Shown piece by piece: positions 8,312 to 17,903 of a stretch of 64,000 nt of DNA. Source of the stretch: Brevibacillus sp. DP1.3A (lineage in GTDB: Bacteria > Bacillota > Bacilli > Brevibacillales > Brevibacillaceae); contig NZ_CP085876.1 in NCBI RefSeq assembly GCF_013284245.2, positions 4,676,001 through 4,740,000 of the forward strand, read 5' to 3'. The number at the start of each line of letters is the position of its first letter. Position 1 is the stretch's first letter. The translations under genes were made by a program, and so were the position numbers. The notes beneath the pieces were generated by a model, which did not search any database, was not told the DNA's origin, and saw nothing but the letters and a program-made list of their open reading frames with translations.

Positions 8312-8824
8312 TTAATATTGAACCAGCGATTTGATAGGAATTTCACCTATTTTGCTACGTCCATCCAAGTAGGACAGTTCGATGAAGAAGGCTGCTCCTA
8401 CTACTTTACCTCCGAGTTGCTCAATCAAATTGATTGTTGTCTCAATGGTTCCACCTGTCGCCAGCAAATCGTCTGCAATCAGAACACGCTGACCTGGTTG
8501 GATAGCATCTACGTGTACAGCCAGTGCATCTTTTCCATACTCCAGGTCGTAATCGGCCTTGATGGATTCATATGGCAGCTTGCCAGACTTGCGGATCGGT
8601 ACAAAGCCAATTCCCATTTCGTACGACAATGGAGCACCGACTACGAATCCACGTGCTTCTGGACCCGCAATCACGTCTGCTTGTACTTCACGAGCGAAGA
8701 CAGCCAAGTCTTGAATCGCTGCTTTGTAAGCAGGGCCATCCTTCAACAAAGTGGTGATGTCCTTAAAGCGAATACCTGGTTGTGGGAAATCTGGGATAAC
8801 ACGAATGTATTGTTTAAAATCCAT
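8312..8824 (-). CDS. apt: Adenine phosphoribosyltransferase
   Basis: The 170-residue enzyme shows the family start IRVIPDFPQPGIRFKDITTL and the PRPP-binding motif VLIADDLLATGGT near residue 118. It salvages adenine to AMP with PRPP in the cytoplasm. It follows recJ after 12 bases. The recJ-apt-relA order matches B. subtilis, but here a terminator and a separate promoter split apt from relA. Confidence 0.96.
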   Translation of the reverse strand: MDFKQYIRVIPDFPQPGIRFKDITTLLKDGPAYKAAIQDLAVFAREVQADVIAGPEARGFVVGAPLSYEMGIGFVPIRKSGKLPYESIKADYDLEYGKDALAVHVDAIQPGQRVLIADDLLATGGTIETTINLIEQLGGKVVGAAFFIELSYLDGRSKIGEIPIKSLVQY

Positions 8825-8836
8825 GAAAAATTCCTC

Positions 8837-11185
8837 CTAAACGGTGGGTGGTTCCACCAATTGATGAAGCGCTTGAATCATTGCATCAGAAGAAGAGAGC
8901 AATAAATCCGTTGCAAGCTGTGTCTCTTCCTTCCAATTCGCGTAGAGCACAGAGCTCTCGAGTGGCCTTTTCGCAGAGTTGGCCTGGAGCGTGTACTGCT
9001 CGGCCTCTTCTACTAAAAACTCCAGCTCCATAAAGATGGCGATCATGCCGTCCAATAGATTTCTTTTCCATTGCAGCTTTTTGGCCAATGCATCCAAGTG
9101 GATTTTTTTAACAGTTGGCACCTGGACGAAAAACTGGTACAACTGTTTAAAATGATCGCGGCCCGGACAGGAAAGCCGCTCCATTCCTAAATCCGGATCA
9201 CCAAACAAACAGTATATACGCTCCGCTTGTTTGAGCAAGACACGAACCACTTCCAATTCGGAACGACGCTTCGGCAAGTCATACAAAATCACGTTGGAAG
9301 AGGCTGTGATGTTCGTCCCCTCTCGACCAACCACGAACAAAGAATTCACCTGATCGCTAAACGCTTTCGCTGCCAGTGGCTCGTAGCTTTCCTCGCGAAA
9401 CAGGATGGTCACCGAATTTGACTCCGCCATCACTTGCTGCCATTTCTCTATCTTGTCACGACTGCCACGCCAGTCAAACACTTGCTGGTGTCCAACAGAC
9501 AAATCACGAATCGTCAGCTGAGGCTTTCGATTTCCGTTCCATTCGTTTACAGACACTTCACCCAATACGTGAAAACGTGCCTTTGGCGTTACTCTCTTTG
9601 TTACATGTGCCCAGTTGAAGCCAATTGCATCCAAAGAGGTGCCCGCTTTGTTCAACGTACACTTCAAATGATTGTCATCGCGCCCAATAGTGCGCATACC
9701 TTGTGTTTCTACTTCTTCTAACAAAACGAGCGGTGTTGGATTCCCCATTCCATATGGGGCAAGCTGTTCGAGTTGCTCCGCCGCGGTCAAACTGATCTCT
9801 TCCATGCTCATCGCAACGTCCACTTTGGTCATCGGCGTGAAGTCTTCAGTGGACAACCACTCCCCAGCGAGCTCGTTTAGTTTTTGGCGTAATAGATCGA
9901 GATTTTCTACAGGCAAGGTCATTCCCGCTGCCATTGTATGACCGCCATAGTGCGGTAGCCATTCCTTGCAAGCAGTCAGACCTTCATACATATCAAAACC
10001 TGCAATGCTTCTTGCCGAACCTTTTGCCGTTCCTTTTTCCGGATCAATGCCAAGCACAATCGTTGGACGGTAAAAAAGCTCGACCAAACGGGAAGCTACG
10101 ATCCCTACCACGCCCACGTTCCAGCCTTCTTTAGCCAGAACGAGAACATTGTTCTGGTCAGGCGGATACAGCTCATTCACCATCTGTACAGCTTCCTCAG
10201 TCATCGCTGCGACAATTTCCTGACGTTCGCGGTTTAAGTCGTCCAGCGCCTGGGCACATTTCTCTGCTTCGTCCACATCCGAAGTCGTCAGCAATTTCAC
10301 AGCGGATTCAGCCGTCTCCAGCCTTCCACTCGCATTCAGACGCGGTCCTAGCGCAAAGCCTACATGTCCCGCAGACAGCTCGGTATCGGCCAACCCACAA
10401 ACTCGGATTAAGGCTTGCAGACCAAGGTTCCTTGTATGATTTAAGCGCTTTAATCCTGCTCGAGCAAGAATGCGATTTTCATCTACCAACGGCACCAGAT
10501 CCGCTATCGTCCCCAATGCAGCCAAATCAGCCAAATGCAGTGGCGGTTCTTTCAGCAAGGCATGCCCCACTTTAAAGGCGACCCCCACTCCCGCCAACAT
10601 ATCAAACGGGTACGAACAGCCGGGCTTCTTGGGGTTAATCACAGCAAATGCCTCCGGGATGATTGCCGGAGGTTCGTGATGGTCGGTTACAATGACGTCA
10701 AGACCTAACTGGTTCGCGTACGCTACCTGCTCCACTGCACTAATCCCTGTATCGACAGTGATAATCAGCTTATAGCCGCTATGATGCAGATGCGCCAATG
10801 CGTCTTTATGTAACCCATACCCTTCTGTAAAACGGTTGGGAATGTAGTAGTCAAAAACAGCGCCGAGTTGGCGCAGTAGATGTACCATTAGCGATGTGGA
10901 GCTAACCCCATCGGCGTCGTAATCGCCGTATATGCAAATCGGTTCTTGCTTTTGAATGGCTTGTTGAATGCGATGCACGCTTTGTTCCATTCCATCCAGC
11001 AAGAAAGGGTCATGAAACAATTCTGGACCAGCTTGCAAAAAATCACGAGCCTTTTGTGATGTGTCAATGCCACGTATCACCAATAGCTTGGATACGAGCG
11101 GAGTAAGCTGGCAATCTGCGGCAATAGTAGCAGCAAGCTGCTCATCATAGGTGGCCAGTTTCCAGCGTGTTTTCGCTTTCAGCAT
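8837..11185 (-). CDS. recJ: Single-stranded-DNA-specific exonuclease RecJ
   Basis: The 782-residue protein has the DHH phosphoesterase motifs (IYGDYDADGVSS and VTDHHEPP), a DHHA1 region with GGHTMAAGM, and a long C-terminal region typical of Firmicute RecJ. It is a 5'-3' ssDNA exonuclease in recombination and repair. ATG 11185 is chosen because GGAGGAAAG lies directly upstream; the frame stays open seven codons further. It has its own promoter between the secF terminator and the start. Confidence 0.95.
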   Translation of the reverse strand: MLKAKTRWKLATYDEQLAATIAADCQLTPLVSKLLVIRGIDTSQKARDFLQAGPELFHDPFLLDGMEQSVHRIQQAIQKQEPICIYGDYDADGVSSTSLMVHLLRQLGAVFDYYIPNRFTEGYGLHKDALAHLHHSGYKLIITVDTGISAVEQVAYANQLGLDVIVTDHHEPPAIIPEAFAVINPKKPGCSYPFDMLAGVGVAFKVGHALLKEPPLHLADLAALGTIADLVPLVDENRILARAGLKRLNHTRNLGLQALIRVCGLADTELSAGHVGFALGPRLNASGRLETAESAVKLLTTSDVDEAEKCAQALDDLNRERQEIVAAMTEEAVQMVNELYPPDQNNVLVLAKEGWNVGVVGIVASRLVELFYRPTIVLGIDPEKGTAKGSARSIAGFDMYEGLTACKEWLPHYGGHTMAAGMTLPVENLDLLRQKLNELAGEWLSTEDFTPMTKVDVAMSMEEISLTAAEQLEQLAPYGMGNPTPLVLLEEVETQGMRTIGRDDNHLKCTLNKAGTSLDAIGFNWAHVTKRVTPKARFHVLGEVSVNEWNGNRKPQLTIRDLSVGHQQVFDWRGSRDKIEKWQQVMAESNSVTILFREESYEPLAAKAFSDQVNSLFVVGREGTNITASSNVILYDLPKRRSELEVVRVLLKQAERIYCLFGDPDLGMERLSCPGRDHFKQLYQFFVQVPTVKKIHLDALAKKLQWKRNLLDGMIAIFMELEFLVEEAEQYTLQANSAKRPLESSVLYANWKEETQLATDLLLSSSDAMIQALHQLVEPPTV

Positions 11186-11208
11186 GGGCTTTCCTCCAAT
11201 CCTCATTC

Positions 11209-11238
11209 ATTATAGTGGATGGAGCACAAGCCTGACAA
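11209..11238 (-). promoter_or_regulatory. Sigma-A type promoter of recJ-apt
   Basis: On the minus strand TTGTCA (11238-11233), an 18-base spacer and a perfect TATAAT (11214-11209) lie just upstream of the recJ ribosome binding site. Confidence 0.75.
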
Positions 11239-11263
11239 TAGTGAGGCTTTCTCCGGTAAAAAA

Positions 11264-11292
11264 AGGAGAAAACCGCGGGAATATCCCCACGG
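11264..11292 (-). terminator. Terminator of secD-secF
   Basis: On the minus strand CCGTGGG and CCCGCGG pair (one G-U) around a 6-base loop, followed by TTTTCTCC. It ends just past the secF stop. Confidence 0.7.
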
Positions 11293-11300
11293 CTTTCGGA

Positions 11301-12233
11301 TTAGCTTTCGTTTGGAGCTGTTGAAAAGCGCTTCTTGTTCATTTCTCTCTTTTTCAAAGAGACCCAGATTTGCGCAGCGATAAAGATCGAAGAGTAGGAA
11401 CCACTGAGCAATCCGAAAATCAGTACGAGGGAGAAGTTGCGAATCCCTTCGCTTCCCAAGAACACAATCGCAACGGCTGTCGCCAAAACGGTTACCACGG
11501 TAAAGACAGAGCGGCGCATTGTCTGCCACAAGCTCACGTTTACCAGGTGTTCCAGGTCTTCAATTGTCTTGGTCTTCATCACGCGTTCATTTTCACGGAT
11601 ACGGTCAAAAATAACAATCGTATCGTTCAACGAATAACCAACAATCGTCAAGATCGCTGCGATAAAGGTCAAGTCAACCTCGAGTCGAAACACGGAAAAC
11701 AACGCAATCGGGATAAATACGTCATGCAGGAGAGCAATCGCACACGCGACCCCGATCAAGAACTGGAAGCGGAACGCTACGTAGATGGCAATCCCAAGTG
11801 CAGCGAACAAAATTGCAAAACCCGCATTGCGTACCAATTCTTGTGCAATAATCGGATCAACTGTAGACTCTTGCTTGGTTACCTGATCACCATACTTGGC
11901 TATCAATGCCTGTTCAATCTCCGCCAGCTTTTCCGGTGGAATGGTTTCTTCAAAGCGTGTAAAAGCCTGTTTTTCCCCATATGCTGTCACATCAGAAAAA
12001 GATGTCTCTGGTAGCTTTTCCCGGACGATCGCATCAATATCAGTCGTCGAGAACTCTTTCCCGATATACATATCCAGACGTGTACCTGCTTTAAAATCAA
12101 CCCCGAGATTCAACCCAAGAGTGAACATGGACAACAGGCCCAACGCAAGAATAATCCATGAAATCACAAAAAACTTCTTACGGTTTTTTACAATGTTGTA
12201 CTTATCAGCGTACTCTAGTGCTCTATAACTCAC
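11301..12233 (-). CDS. secF: Protein translocase subunit SecF
   Basis: The 310-residue membrane protein has one N-terminal transmembrane helix, a periplasmic-type domain and a C-terminal block of five helices with the SecF signatures GVDFKAGT and GYSLNDTIVIFDRIRE. SecD and SecF use the proton gradient to help preprotein export by SecYEG. GTG 12233 is preferred because AAAGGAG lies ten bases upstream; a GTG three codons earlier overlaps that site. The start lies inside the 3' end of secD, so translation is coupled. SecD and SecF are separate here, whereas B. subtilis has a fused SecDF. Confidence 0.94.
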   Translation of the reverse strand: MSYRALEYADKYNIVKNRKKFFVISWIILALGLLSMFTLGLNLGVDFKAGTRLDMYIGKEFSTTDIDAIVREKLPETSFSDVTAYGEKQAFTRFEETIPPEKLAEIEQALIAKYGDQVTKQESTVDPIIAQELVRNAGFAILFAALGIAIYVAFRFQFLIGVACAIALLHDVFIPIALFSVFRLEVDLTFIAAILTIVGYSLNDTIVIFDRIRENERVMKTKTIEDLEHLVNVSLWQTMRRSVFTVVTVLATAVAIVFLGSEGIRNFSLVLIFGLLSGSYSSIFIAAQIWVSLKKREMNKKRFSTAPNES

Positions 12234-13458
12234 CAATTTCACTCTCCTTTACCCCGAACCAAGACGGCTTCTTGAATAGGTTCGTACGGATCAACAAGCC
12301 GAGGAGGAAACGAGAGGCAAAAACGTTTGTAAAAATACTTACGATCGTTGTCAGCATCGAGATAATCGCAAAGCCCTGGATAGAGCTAGTCCCGAAGAAA
12401 TACAATACCACAGCTGCGATCATAGCCGTAACCTGTGCATCCAAAATGGTGACCAAGGAACGTCGTTCACCTGCACGGAATGCAGATAGAATCGTCTTAC
12501 CGGAACGAATCTCTTCCTGAATACGTTCGTAGGTAATAATATTCGCGTCCACGGCCATCCCGATTCCCAAAATGAAACCGGCAATCCCTGGCAGTGTAAG
12601 CGTCGCATCCATCCAATCAAGGAATAGCAAGGAGAGATAGATGAAAGCTACCAGTGTAATATTGGCGACCAGCCCTGGCAAACGATAAACCACCAACATG
12701 AATATAAGGATAAATGCTCCACCTATATATCCTGCATACAAGGTTTTCTCCAAGGACATCGCACCAAGTGTAGCGCCTACAGATGTTACCTGTTTCTCAA
12801 TCAGTTTCGCCGGCATCGCACCGGAGTTAAGTAAGTCAGCCAATTCTTGAGCCGATTCTTGCGTATAGTCACCGGTAATTTGTGCACTACCACCGGAAAT
12901 GACAGACTGAATCGTCGGACTGGTCTGCATGGTTTCATCTAGGAAGATTCCCATTGGCTTACCAAGATTTGCACGAGTCACGTCTTCTAGAAGTTTCGGT
13001 TCTTTAAATTTGACGGTAACCAACGGTCTTTTCAGTTCGTCGTAACCGACTGCTGCTCCACCCGGAGCCAAATCGCTACCTTTCATCATTACCTTGCCTT
13101 CTACGTCACGGAACGTAAGTACGGCTGGCTTGCCGATCAACTCGCGAAGCTTTTCCTGATCAGCATCATGGGAGGCAATCCTCACACGGATTCGGTCCGG
13201 CAGCTCGACGTTTACCTCTGGTTCAGTAACGCCACCGATATTCACCCGTTTTTCAACCATTTGCGCTGTTGCAGCCAATAATGTTGTATCGACCTTTTGT
13301 CCTTCATTCAAGGGCTCTACCTGGTACAAAATTTCAAAGCCGCCCTTCAAATCCAATCCTAGTGTGATATTGCTTGCTACTTGTCCAGTCGTGGTAAACA
13401 GACCGCCCAACAAGCCCACCACAACCAGGAACAATACAAGCCTGCTCCATTTAATCAT
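12223..13458 (-). CDS. secD: Protein translocase subunit SecD
   Basis: The 411-residue protein starts with a membrane helix, then ITLGLDLKGGFEILYQV, a P1-type exported domain, and a six-helix transmembrane region with GIGMAVDANIITYERI carrying the conserved proton-path Asp. It partners SecF, encoded immediately downstream with an 11-base overlap. It is shorter than the proteobacterial SecD, as is normal for Firmicutes. Confidence 0.95.
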   Translation of the reverse strand: MIKWSRLVLFLVVVGLLGGLFTTTGQVASNITLGLDLKGGFEILYQVEPLNEGQKVDTTLLAATAQMVEKRVNIGGVTEPEVNVELPDRIRVRIASHDADQEKLRELIGKPAVLTFRDVEGKVMMKGSDLAPGGAAVGYDELKRPLVTVKFKEPKLLEDVTRANLGKPMGIFLDETMQTSPTIQSVISGGSAQITGDYTQESAQELADLLNSGAMPAKLIEKQVTSVGATLGAMSLEKTLYAGYIGGAFILIFMLVVYRLPGLVANITLVAFIYLSLLFLDWMDATLTLPGIAGFILGIGMAVDANIITYERIQEEIRSGKTILSAFRAGERRSLVTILDAQVTAMIAAVVLYFFGTSSIQGFAIISMLTTIVSIFTNVFASRFLLGLLIRTNLFKKPSWFGVKESEIGEL

Positions 13459-13514
13459 GTAATACCCCTCTTTCCTAGCCGTGCCTCGTCGTCGACACGA
13501 AAACCAATATGCCC

Positions 13515-13544
13515 ATTATAGCGAAGTAAGAAAAAACGTGTCAA
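13515..13544 (-). promoter_or_regulatory. Strong sigma-A type promoter of secD-secF
   Basis: On the minus strand a perfect TTGACA (13544-13539) and a perfect TATAAT (13520-13515) are 18 bases apart, about 60 bases before the secD start. Confidence 0.85.
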
Positions 13545-13632
13545 TTCATGCTGGAAAAGCGAACCATGGTAACCAACCCCTTATCTGCAATCCGCATTTT
13601 TACCTATACGATTTAGATAAGAAGAAGTTTCA

Positions 13633-13869
13633 CTAAGAATTTTTGTACATTTGAATCATGAGGTAATTCATATACTTGTTTGGCTTCAATGACAAAATGT
13701 CGTTGACAAGCTGGTGTATCGGCGGCATTTCTTTGTAGCCGTTCGTGACACATTCCCAAACGTCCTCAGCTGCCACATTGTCGTACCCCAAAAGAGCAAA
13801 TTCCTCTGCCTTGCTTACACAAAGACTTGCGACTTGCCCATACCATTCCTGTTTTTGCGCTTGGTCCAT
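13633..13869 (-). CDS. comN: ComN-type post-transcriptional regulator
   Basis: The 78-residue cytoplasmic protein matches the ComN (YrzD) family in length and pattern: an N-terminal SKAEEFALLGY helix, EDVWECV, and a C-terminal LKPNKYMNYLMIQMYK. In B. subtilis ComN controls the comE transcript and binds DivIVA. The location between secD and spoVB is the same as in B. subtilis. ATG 13869 follows a GGGGGAAATTGGG ribosome binding site. It is divergent from spoVB. Confidence 0.85.
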   Translation of the reverse strand: MDQAQKQEWYGQVASLCVSKAEEFALLGYDNVAAEDVWECVTNGYKEMPPIHQLVNDILSLKPNKYMNYLMIQMYKNS

Positions 13870-13956
13870 CCCAATTTCCCCCTCAAAGTAGTCATGCCGA
13901 CAGCGGCACGTCCATATTCTTTACTGAGTGAATTTATCCTTGCAAAGGAGCCTTCC

Positions 13957-15543
13957 ATGAAACAATCCTTCTTTTACGGAACGGTCATCCTCATTATTGC
14001 TGGTGGCATTACCAAAGTGTTTGGCTTTGCTCACAGGATCGTGTTGTCGCGCATTATCGGAGCGGAAGGAATGGGGCTTTATCAGATGGTTGTGCCCCTT
14101 TTATACTTTCTGATTACTGTGACGACATTCGGACTTCCGGTTGCCATTGCAAAGAAAGTGGCAGAGACGGAAGCGGCTAATAATCCGCGACTGACTCGCC
14201 GGTTTCTGTTAGTAGCCTTGTCGGTCACAGGCGGGATTAGCCTCGTCATCTGTGTCCTGCTCCTCTTGTTCTCCCAATGGATTGCAGGAATGCTATTCGC
14301 GGACCCTCGTGCACACATTGTACTGCTTGCGGCCATACCGGTCATCCCGATTTCCGGTATTTCTCTTGTCCTGCGAGGATACTTCCAAGGCAAGCAAAAC
14401 ATGATCCCTACTGCGGTCTCTCAGCTTGTGGAGCAAGTCGTCCGCATGGCACTGGTCGTTGTCATGACGATGTCATTTCTTTCGGCAGGCATTGAGTACG
14501 CCACAGCAGGTGCTGTCGCCAGCATTATTTTTGGAGAAGCCGCCGGACTCTTGTACATTCTCTGGCAGTATCGCAAAGGCAGCAAAAAAGCAGCAGCTCA
14601 GCTTCTGGATAAGCCCCTGCTCATGACGGTTTCAGCTAGCAAAAAGAGCTTGTCGCAACTCATCCACGTCGCACTCCCTGTAACGCTAAGTCGCATCATC
14701 GGCTCCATTGCTTACGTGCTAGAGCCTATGCTCGTACCGTACGCGCTCGTCATTGCTGGTTTTACCACCTCGACGGCTACTGGTTTGTACGGACAATTTG
14801 CCGGGATGGCCGTTCCTTTGTTGCTTTTTCCCACTTTTTTAACGTATTCCTTGTCCGTTTCCCTCGTTCCTGCCGTGGCGGAAGCGGCCTATCAAAAAAA
14901 TGCTCCACTCGTGCATCGCCGCATTTATCAAGCCATGCGGATTACACTCGTCATCGGAGCACCTTGTACCGTCTTGCTCACCATTTTTGCAGAACCTTTA
15001 TGTGTCCTGCTCTACGGCAATGAGTATCGGGAGGTTGGCGTGCTGCTAAAAGAGCTGGCACCGTTCTCCGTCTTCCTGTTTTTCCAAGCACCGCTTGCAG
15101 CCGCCTTGCAAGGCCTCGATTACGCCCAGGTCGTCTTTCGAAATACGTTGATCAGTGCCATCATCAAAACTGTCGCCATGTTTTTTTTCACGGCACATCC
15201 AGCATTCGGCATTCATGGCGCTGTCATTGCTCTTAATATCGGCATTACACTTGGAACATTATTGCATTTTGCTAGCCTGATCAAAAAAATTGGTTTTACG
15301 GTCGACCTTCGGGAATTCAGCAAAATCGCGATCGCCATGCTACTCATGGGTTATTCCGGTTCCTACATTGCCAAGCATTGGTTTATGGACGTATCGATTG
15401 GACAGCTATTGACTGCAAGCACCTTCATTAGCACCTTGCTGTACTTTGTCCTACTCGTCGCCATGCGCGTTTTGGGCAAGCAAGACGTGCGTCGCATTCC
15501 GTGGATTGGCGAACAACTCGCCGTGTTCTTCCCTCGCCGCTAG
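13957..15543 (+). CDS. spoVB: Stage V sporulation protein B (MATE/MOP-family polysaccharide flippase type)
   Basis: The 528-residue integral membrane protein has about 14 hydrophobic helices and the family opening MKQSFFYGTVILIIAGGI. SpoVB belongs to the MurJ-like MOP superfamily and is needed for spore cortex synthesis, probably by moving peptidoglycan precursors. ATG 13957 has AAAGGAG six bases upstream; the open frame runs 81 codons further left but across the divergent comN gene. Position next to comN matches B. subtilis. Confidence 0.93.
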   Translation: MKQSFFYGTVILIIAGGITKVFGFAHRIVLSRIIGAEGMGLYQMVVPLLYFLITVTTFGLPVAIAKKVAETEAANNPRLTRRFLLVALSVTGGISLVICVLLLLFSQWIAGMLFADPRAHIVLLAAIPVIPISGISLVLRGYFQGKQNMIPTAVSQLVEQVVRMALVVVMTMSFLSAGIEYATAGAVASIIFGEAAGLLYILWQYRKGSKKAAAQLLDKPLLMTVSASKKSLSQLIHVALPVTLSRIIGSIAYVLEPMLVPYALVIAGFTTSTATGLYGQFAGMAVPLLLFPTFLTYSLSVSLVPAVAEAAYQKNAPLVHRRIYQAMRITLVIGAPCTVLLTIFAEPLCVLLYGNEYREVGVLLKELAPFSVFLFFQAPLAAALQGLDYAQVVFRNTLISAIIKTVAMFFFTAHPAFGIHGAVIALNIGITLGTLLHFASLIKKIGFTVDLREFSKIAIAMLLMGYSGSYIAKHWFMDVSIGQLLTASTFISTLLYFVLLVAMRVLGKQDVRRIPWIGEQLAVFFPRR

Positions 15544-15546
15544 CGC

Positions 15547-16260
15547 TTATTGCAGCGGCTTGTCTTTTTTGTCCAAATACATGATGCCACGTTCGTCAAT
15601 GCTGCAAAAAGAAACTTCTCGAATGTCTTTGATTCCGTATTTGCGGATTTCTCGTTTCAGCCAAAGCTGGTTTTGTCCGATCTTGTTCAGTGCCTCCGTT
15701 CTCACTTTGCCATCGAGAATCAGAGGGATGGGCAGACCTTTGTACGAGACAGGACCGACTTGTGGCTTCTTCATCAACGATAAATCTTCCCTCGTAACCT
15801 TTTCTTTTTGCTCCTTTAAAAACACACTCATCTGTCCGGTTGGCTCCAACAACGCAAATTCAACATCGGCAATGTTTTTTACGTCTTTTTGCCGTAGATG
15901 TACCATCAAATCATCCATGTTCAAGCGATTGCGACGCATCGCCTGCTCCCTGATTTGCCCATTTTCTATAATCAAATCGGCAGAGCCGTCCACTGTATCG
16001 CGGAATTTCTTGCTCTTTAATGACAGATAAGCGAAGGCGACTTCCAATAAGGCAATTAACAGCATCGGCAAATAAAATCGAAGAGCAGGCTTATCGACAT
16101 CCTCAATCGCTAATGCAGCCATTTCTGCAAGCATGATCGAGATGACTACATCAAAAACGGACAGCTTTCCCAATTCCCGCTTTCCCATCAACCGTACTAA
16201 GATCAGGAGGAAAAAATACGAGAAAAGGGTGCGAAGTAACACCATTGTAAGATTATCCAC
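15547..16260 (-). CDS. DUF421 membrane protein (YrbG/YetF family)
   Basis: The 237-residue protein has three N-terminal membrane helices with RLMGKRELGKLSVFDVVI, then a soluble domain with LIENGQI, the DUF421 hallmark, and a second small domain. Family members in spore formers are often spore-membrane proteins, but the function is unsettled. GTG 16260 has GGGGGGCAG upstream. It converges on spoVB with three bases between stops. B. subtilis yrbG also lies next to spoVB. Confidence 0.85.
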   Translation of the reverse strand: MDNLTMVLLRTLFSYFFLLILVRLMGKRELGKLSVFDVVISIMLAEMAALAIEDVDKPALRFYLPMLLIALLEVAFAYLSLKSKKFRDTVDGSADLIIENGQIREQAMRRNRLNMDDLMVHLRQKDVKNIADVEFALLEPTGQMSVFLKEQKEKVTREDLSLMKKPQVGPVSYKGLPIPLILDGKVRTEALNKIGQNQLWLKREIRKYGIKDIREVSFCSIDERGIMYLDKKDKPLQ

Positions 16261-16328
16261 TTACGCTGCCCCCCAAAGAACATTTGATACTAGTGTTCAA
16301 CAGGGGGCAGGGAAAGTATTAGCACCAA

Positions 16329-17306
16329 TTACAGCCACTTTCGCTTGCGGAAAATGTGAAGCATAGTAAACGTCATGGCTAGCATAATCACGAGTGCCAC
16401 GATCAGCATATACGGTTCGGCTTCTTCACCCAGCCATGCAAAAGTATTCATCCCGAATAGTCCGGTGATAAATGTCAACGGAAGGATGATCGTAGAGATG
16501 ATCGTAAGAACCCGCATCGTCTCCGTTGTTTTGGCGCTAATGATGGTGTAGTACGTATCCAACGCACCGTTAACCAGATCACGGAAGGTTTCCGTTGAAT
16601 CCGAAATCCGCTCCAAGTGGTCTGTTAGGTCGGTGTAGAACGGAACGTTTTCCTCGGAAATATCGAAGGAGTAACGGCCGTTGACGTTCGCGAAAATTCT
16701 TTTTTGTGGCATGATCACACGCCTGATTAAAATAATCGTTCGCTTCAACGCCAGGAACTCTTCGGTAATTTCCTCCATCTGATGTTCATAAATCTCGTCC
16801 TCCAACTCGTCAATCCGCACACTAATCCGATCAATAATGGGAAAATATTCATCGGTAATCCCGTCTACAATGGCATACAGCAAATAGTCAGGACCTCTGT
16901 TCAAGTAAGAAATGTTGCGGTGACACATGGCAGCGATCCGACCGATGGTATTCATCGGAGACTTGTGGATCGTCACGATGTAGTTAGGACCGAGAAAAAC
17001 GTTCAGTTCTACCGTTGTGATCTCGTCATCGCTTTCTTCATTGTAACGCAGGGCGTGAAAAACGAAGAAATAGTAGTCATCGTACTTGTCTACCTTGGCA
17101 CGTGGACTGACGTGCAGGCAGTCCTCAATTGCCAGCGGGTGAAAGTCGAAAATCTTGGCAATATAGGGCAGTTCATTGTTTCCCACATCATACAGATCGA
17201 TCCAGAGTAGATCCTCTGGTGATTTCAGCCATTGATCCTTCGTTGCCAGATCAACATCGTGAAACATCTTCTGTTCAGAGTGGTTATAAAAGTACGTTTT
17301 GATCAA
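16329..17306 (-). CDS. corA: CorA-family magnesium/cobalt channel
   Basis: The 325-residue protein has the CorA plan: a large N-terminal cytoplasmic domain rich in charged helices and two C-terminal membrane helices, the first ending in the diagnostic GMN of LFGMNTFAW. It should form a pentameric Mg2+ uptake channel. The start is TTG at 17306 with GAGGAAGA in front. It lies between the DUF421 gene and the divergent YrzE-like gene. No M-box-like leader is visible in the 130-base divergent gap. Confidence 0.92.
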   Translation of the reverse strand: MIKTYFYNHSEQKMFHDVDLATKDQWLKSPEDLLWIDLYDVGNNELPYIAKIFDFHPLAIEDCLHVSPRAKVDKYDDYYFFVFHALRYNEESDDEITTVELNVFLGPNYIVTIHKSPMNTIGRIAAMCHRNISYLNRGPDYLLYAIVDGITDEYFPIIDRISVRIDELEDEIYEHQMEEITEEFLALKRTIILIRRVIMPQKRIFANVNGRYSFDISEENVPFYTDLTDHLERISDSTETFRDLVNGALDTYYTIISAKTTETMRVLTIISTIILPLTFITGLFGMNTFAWLGEEAEPYMLIVALVIMLAMTFTMLHIFRKRKWL

Positions 17307-17436
17307 TCTTCCTCACCCCCGTCTCGTTCCCCATCCATCATACGAAAATTCCTATCAATGTTCAACGCGAAGATGAATACGTGAGCCAAGCCTCTCATAT
17401 AGATGTACAAACACTTCCAATAAGGGGGTACATACC

Positions 17437-17853
17437 GTGCGAAGTGCATCTACCTCAGTACTGACAGGTCTATTGTATACGACATGTCTCGTTTTAATTG
17501 GAGCTTTGCTCGCGACCTTGCTCCTTAGCTTCACCTCGATACGGGAAGGCACACTGCCCTATTTTACGTACGTGATCAATGCCATCGCCCTCTTGATCGG
17601 GGGATTCGTTACTGGACGTCGGTGCGGCGGCAGGGGCTGGTACTACGGCGGACTTACCGGACTCACTTACTTCCTTTTCATCCTCTTAATCGGCTTCCTC
17701 GGCTTTAACGCCCCGATGCAATGGGGGGCCTTCCTGTTCTTGTTCGGCGCTTTTGGAGTGGCTGCCTTAGGTGGGATTCTCGGCGTGAATTCGGCCAATT
17801 CCAACAACAAGCATAAAGGCGGTAAACCTAAAGTTATCAAGCCTCGCCGCTAA
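17437..17853 (+). CDS. TIGR04086-type small membrane protein (YrzE-like)
   Basis: The 138-residue product has four hydrophobic helices with the conserved GGFVTGRRCGGRGWYYGG loop and a basic C-terminal tail (KGGKPKVIKPRR). It matches the TIGR04086 membrane family found next to yajC in Bacillales. The function is unknown. GTG 17437 follows AAGGGGGT. It converges on yajC and shares a bidirectional terminator with it. Confidence 0.8.
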   Translation: MRSASTSVLTGLLYTTCLVLIGALLATLLLSFTSIREGTLPYFTYVINAIALLIGGFVTGRRCGGRGWYYGGLTGLTYFLFILLIGFLGFNAPMQWGAFLFLFGAFGVAALGGILGVNSANSNNKHKGGKPKVIKPRR

Positions 17854-17863
17854 AGCAAGACAG

Positions 17864-17895
17864 AAAAAAAGCAGGTGGATGACCCACCTGCTTTT
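17864..17895. terminator. Bidirectional terminator between yrzE-like gene and yajC
   Basis: GCAGGTGG (17871-17878) and CCACCTGC (17884-17891) form a perfect 8-bp stem with a 5-base loop, A-run on the left and T-run on the right. Confidence 0.85.
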
Positions 17896-17903
17896 CGCAT
17901 GTA

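Noticed and set aside
8051..8905. A rightward frame spanning the relA leader and the apt gene
   Set aside because: It crosses the apt terminator and runs antisense through all of apt; no ribosome binding site or domain.
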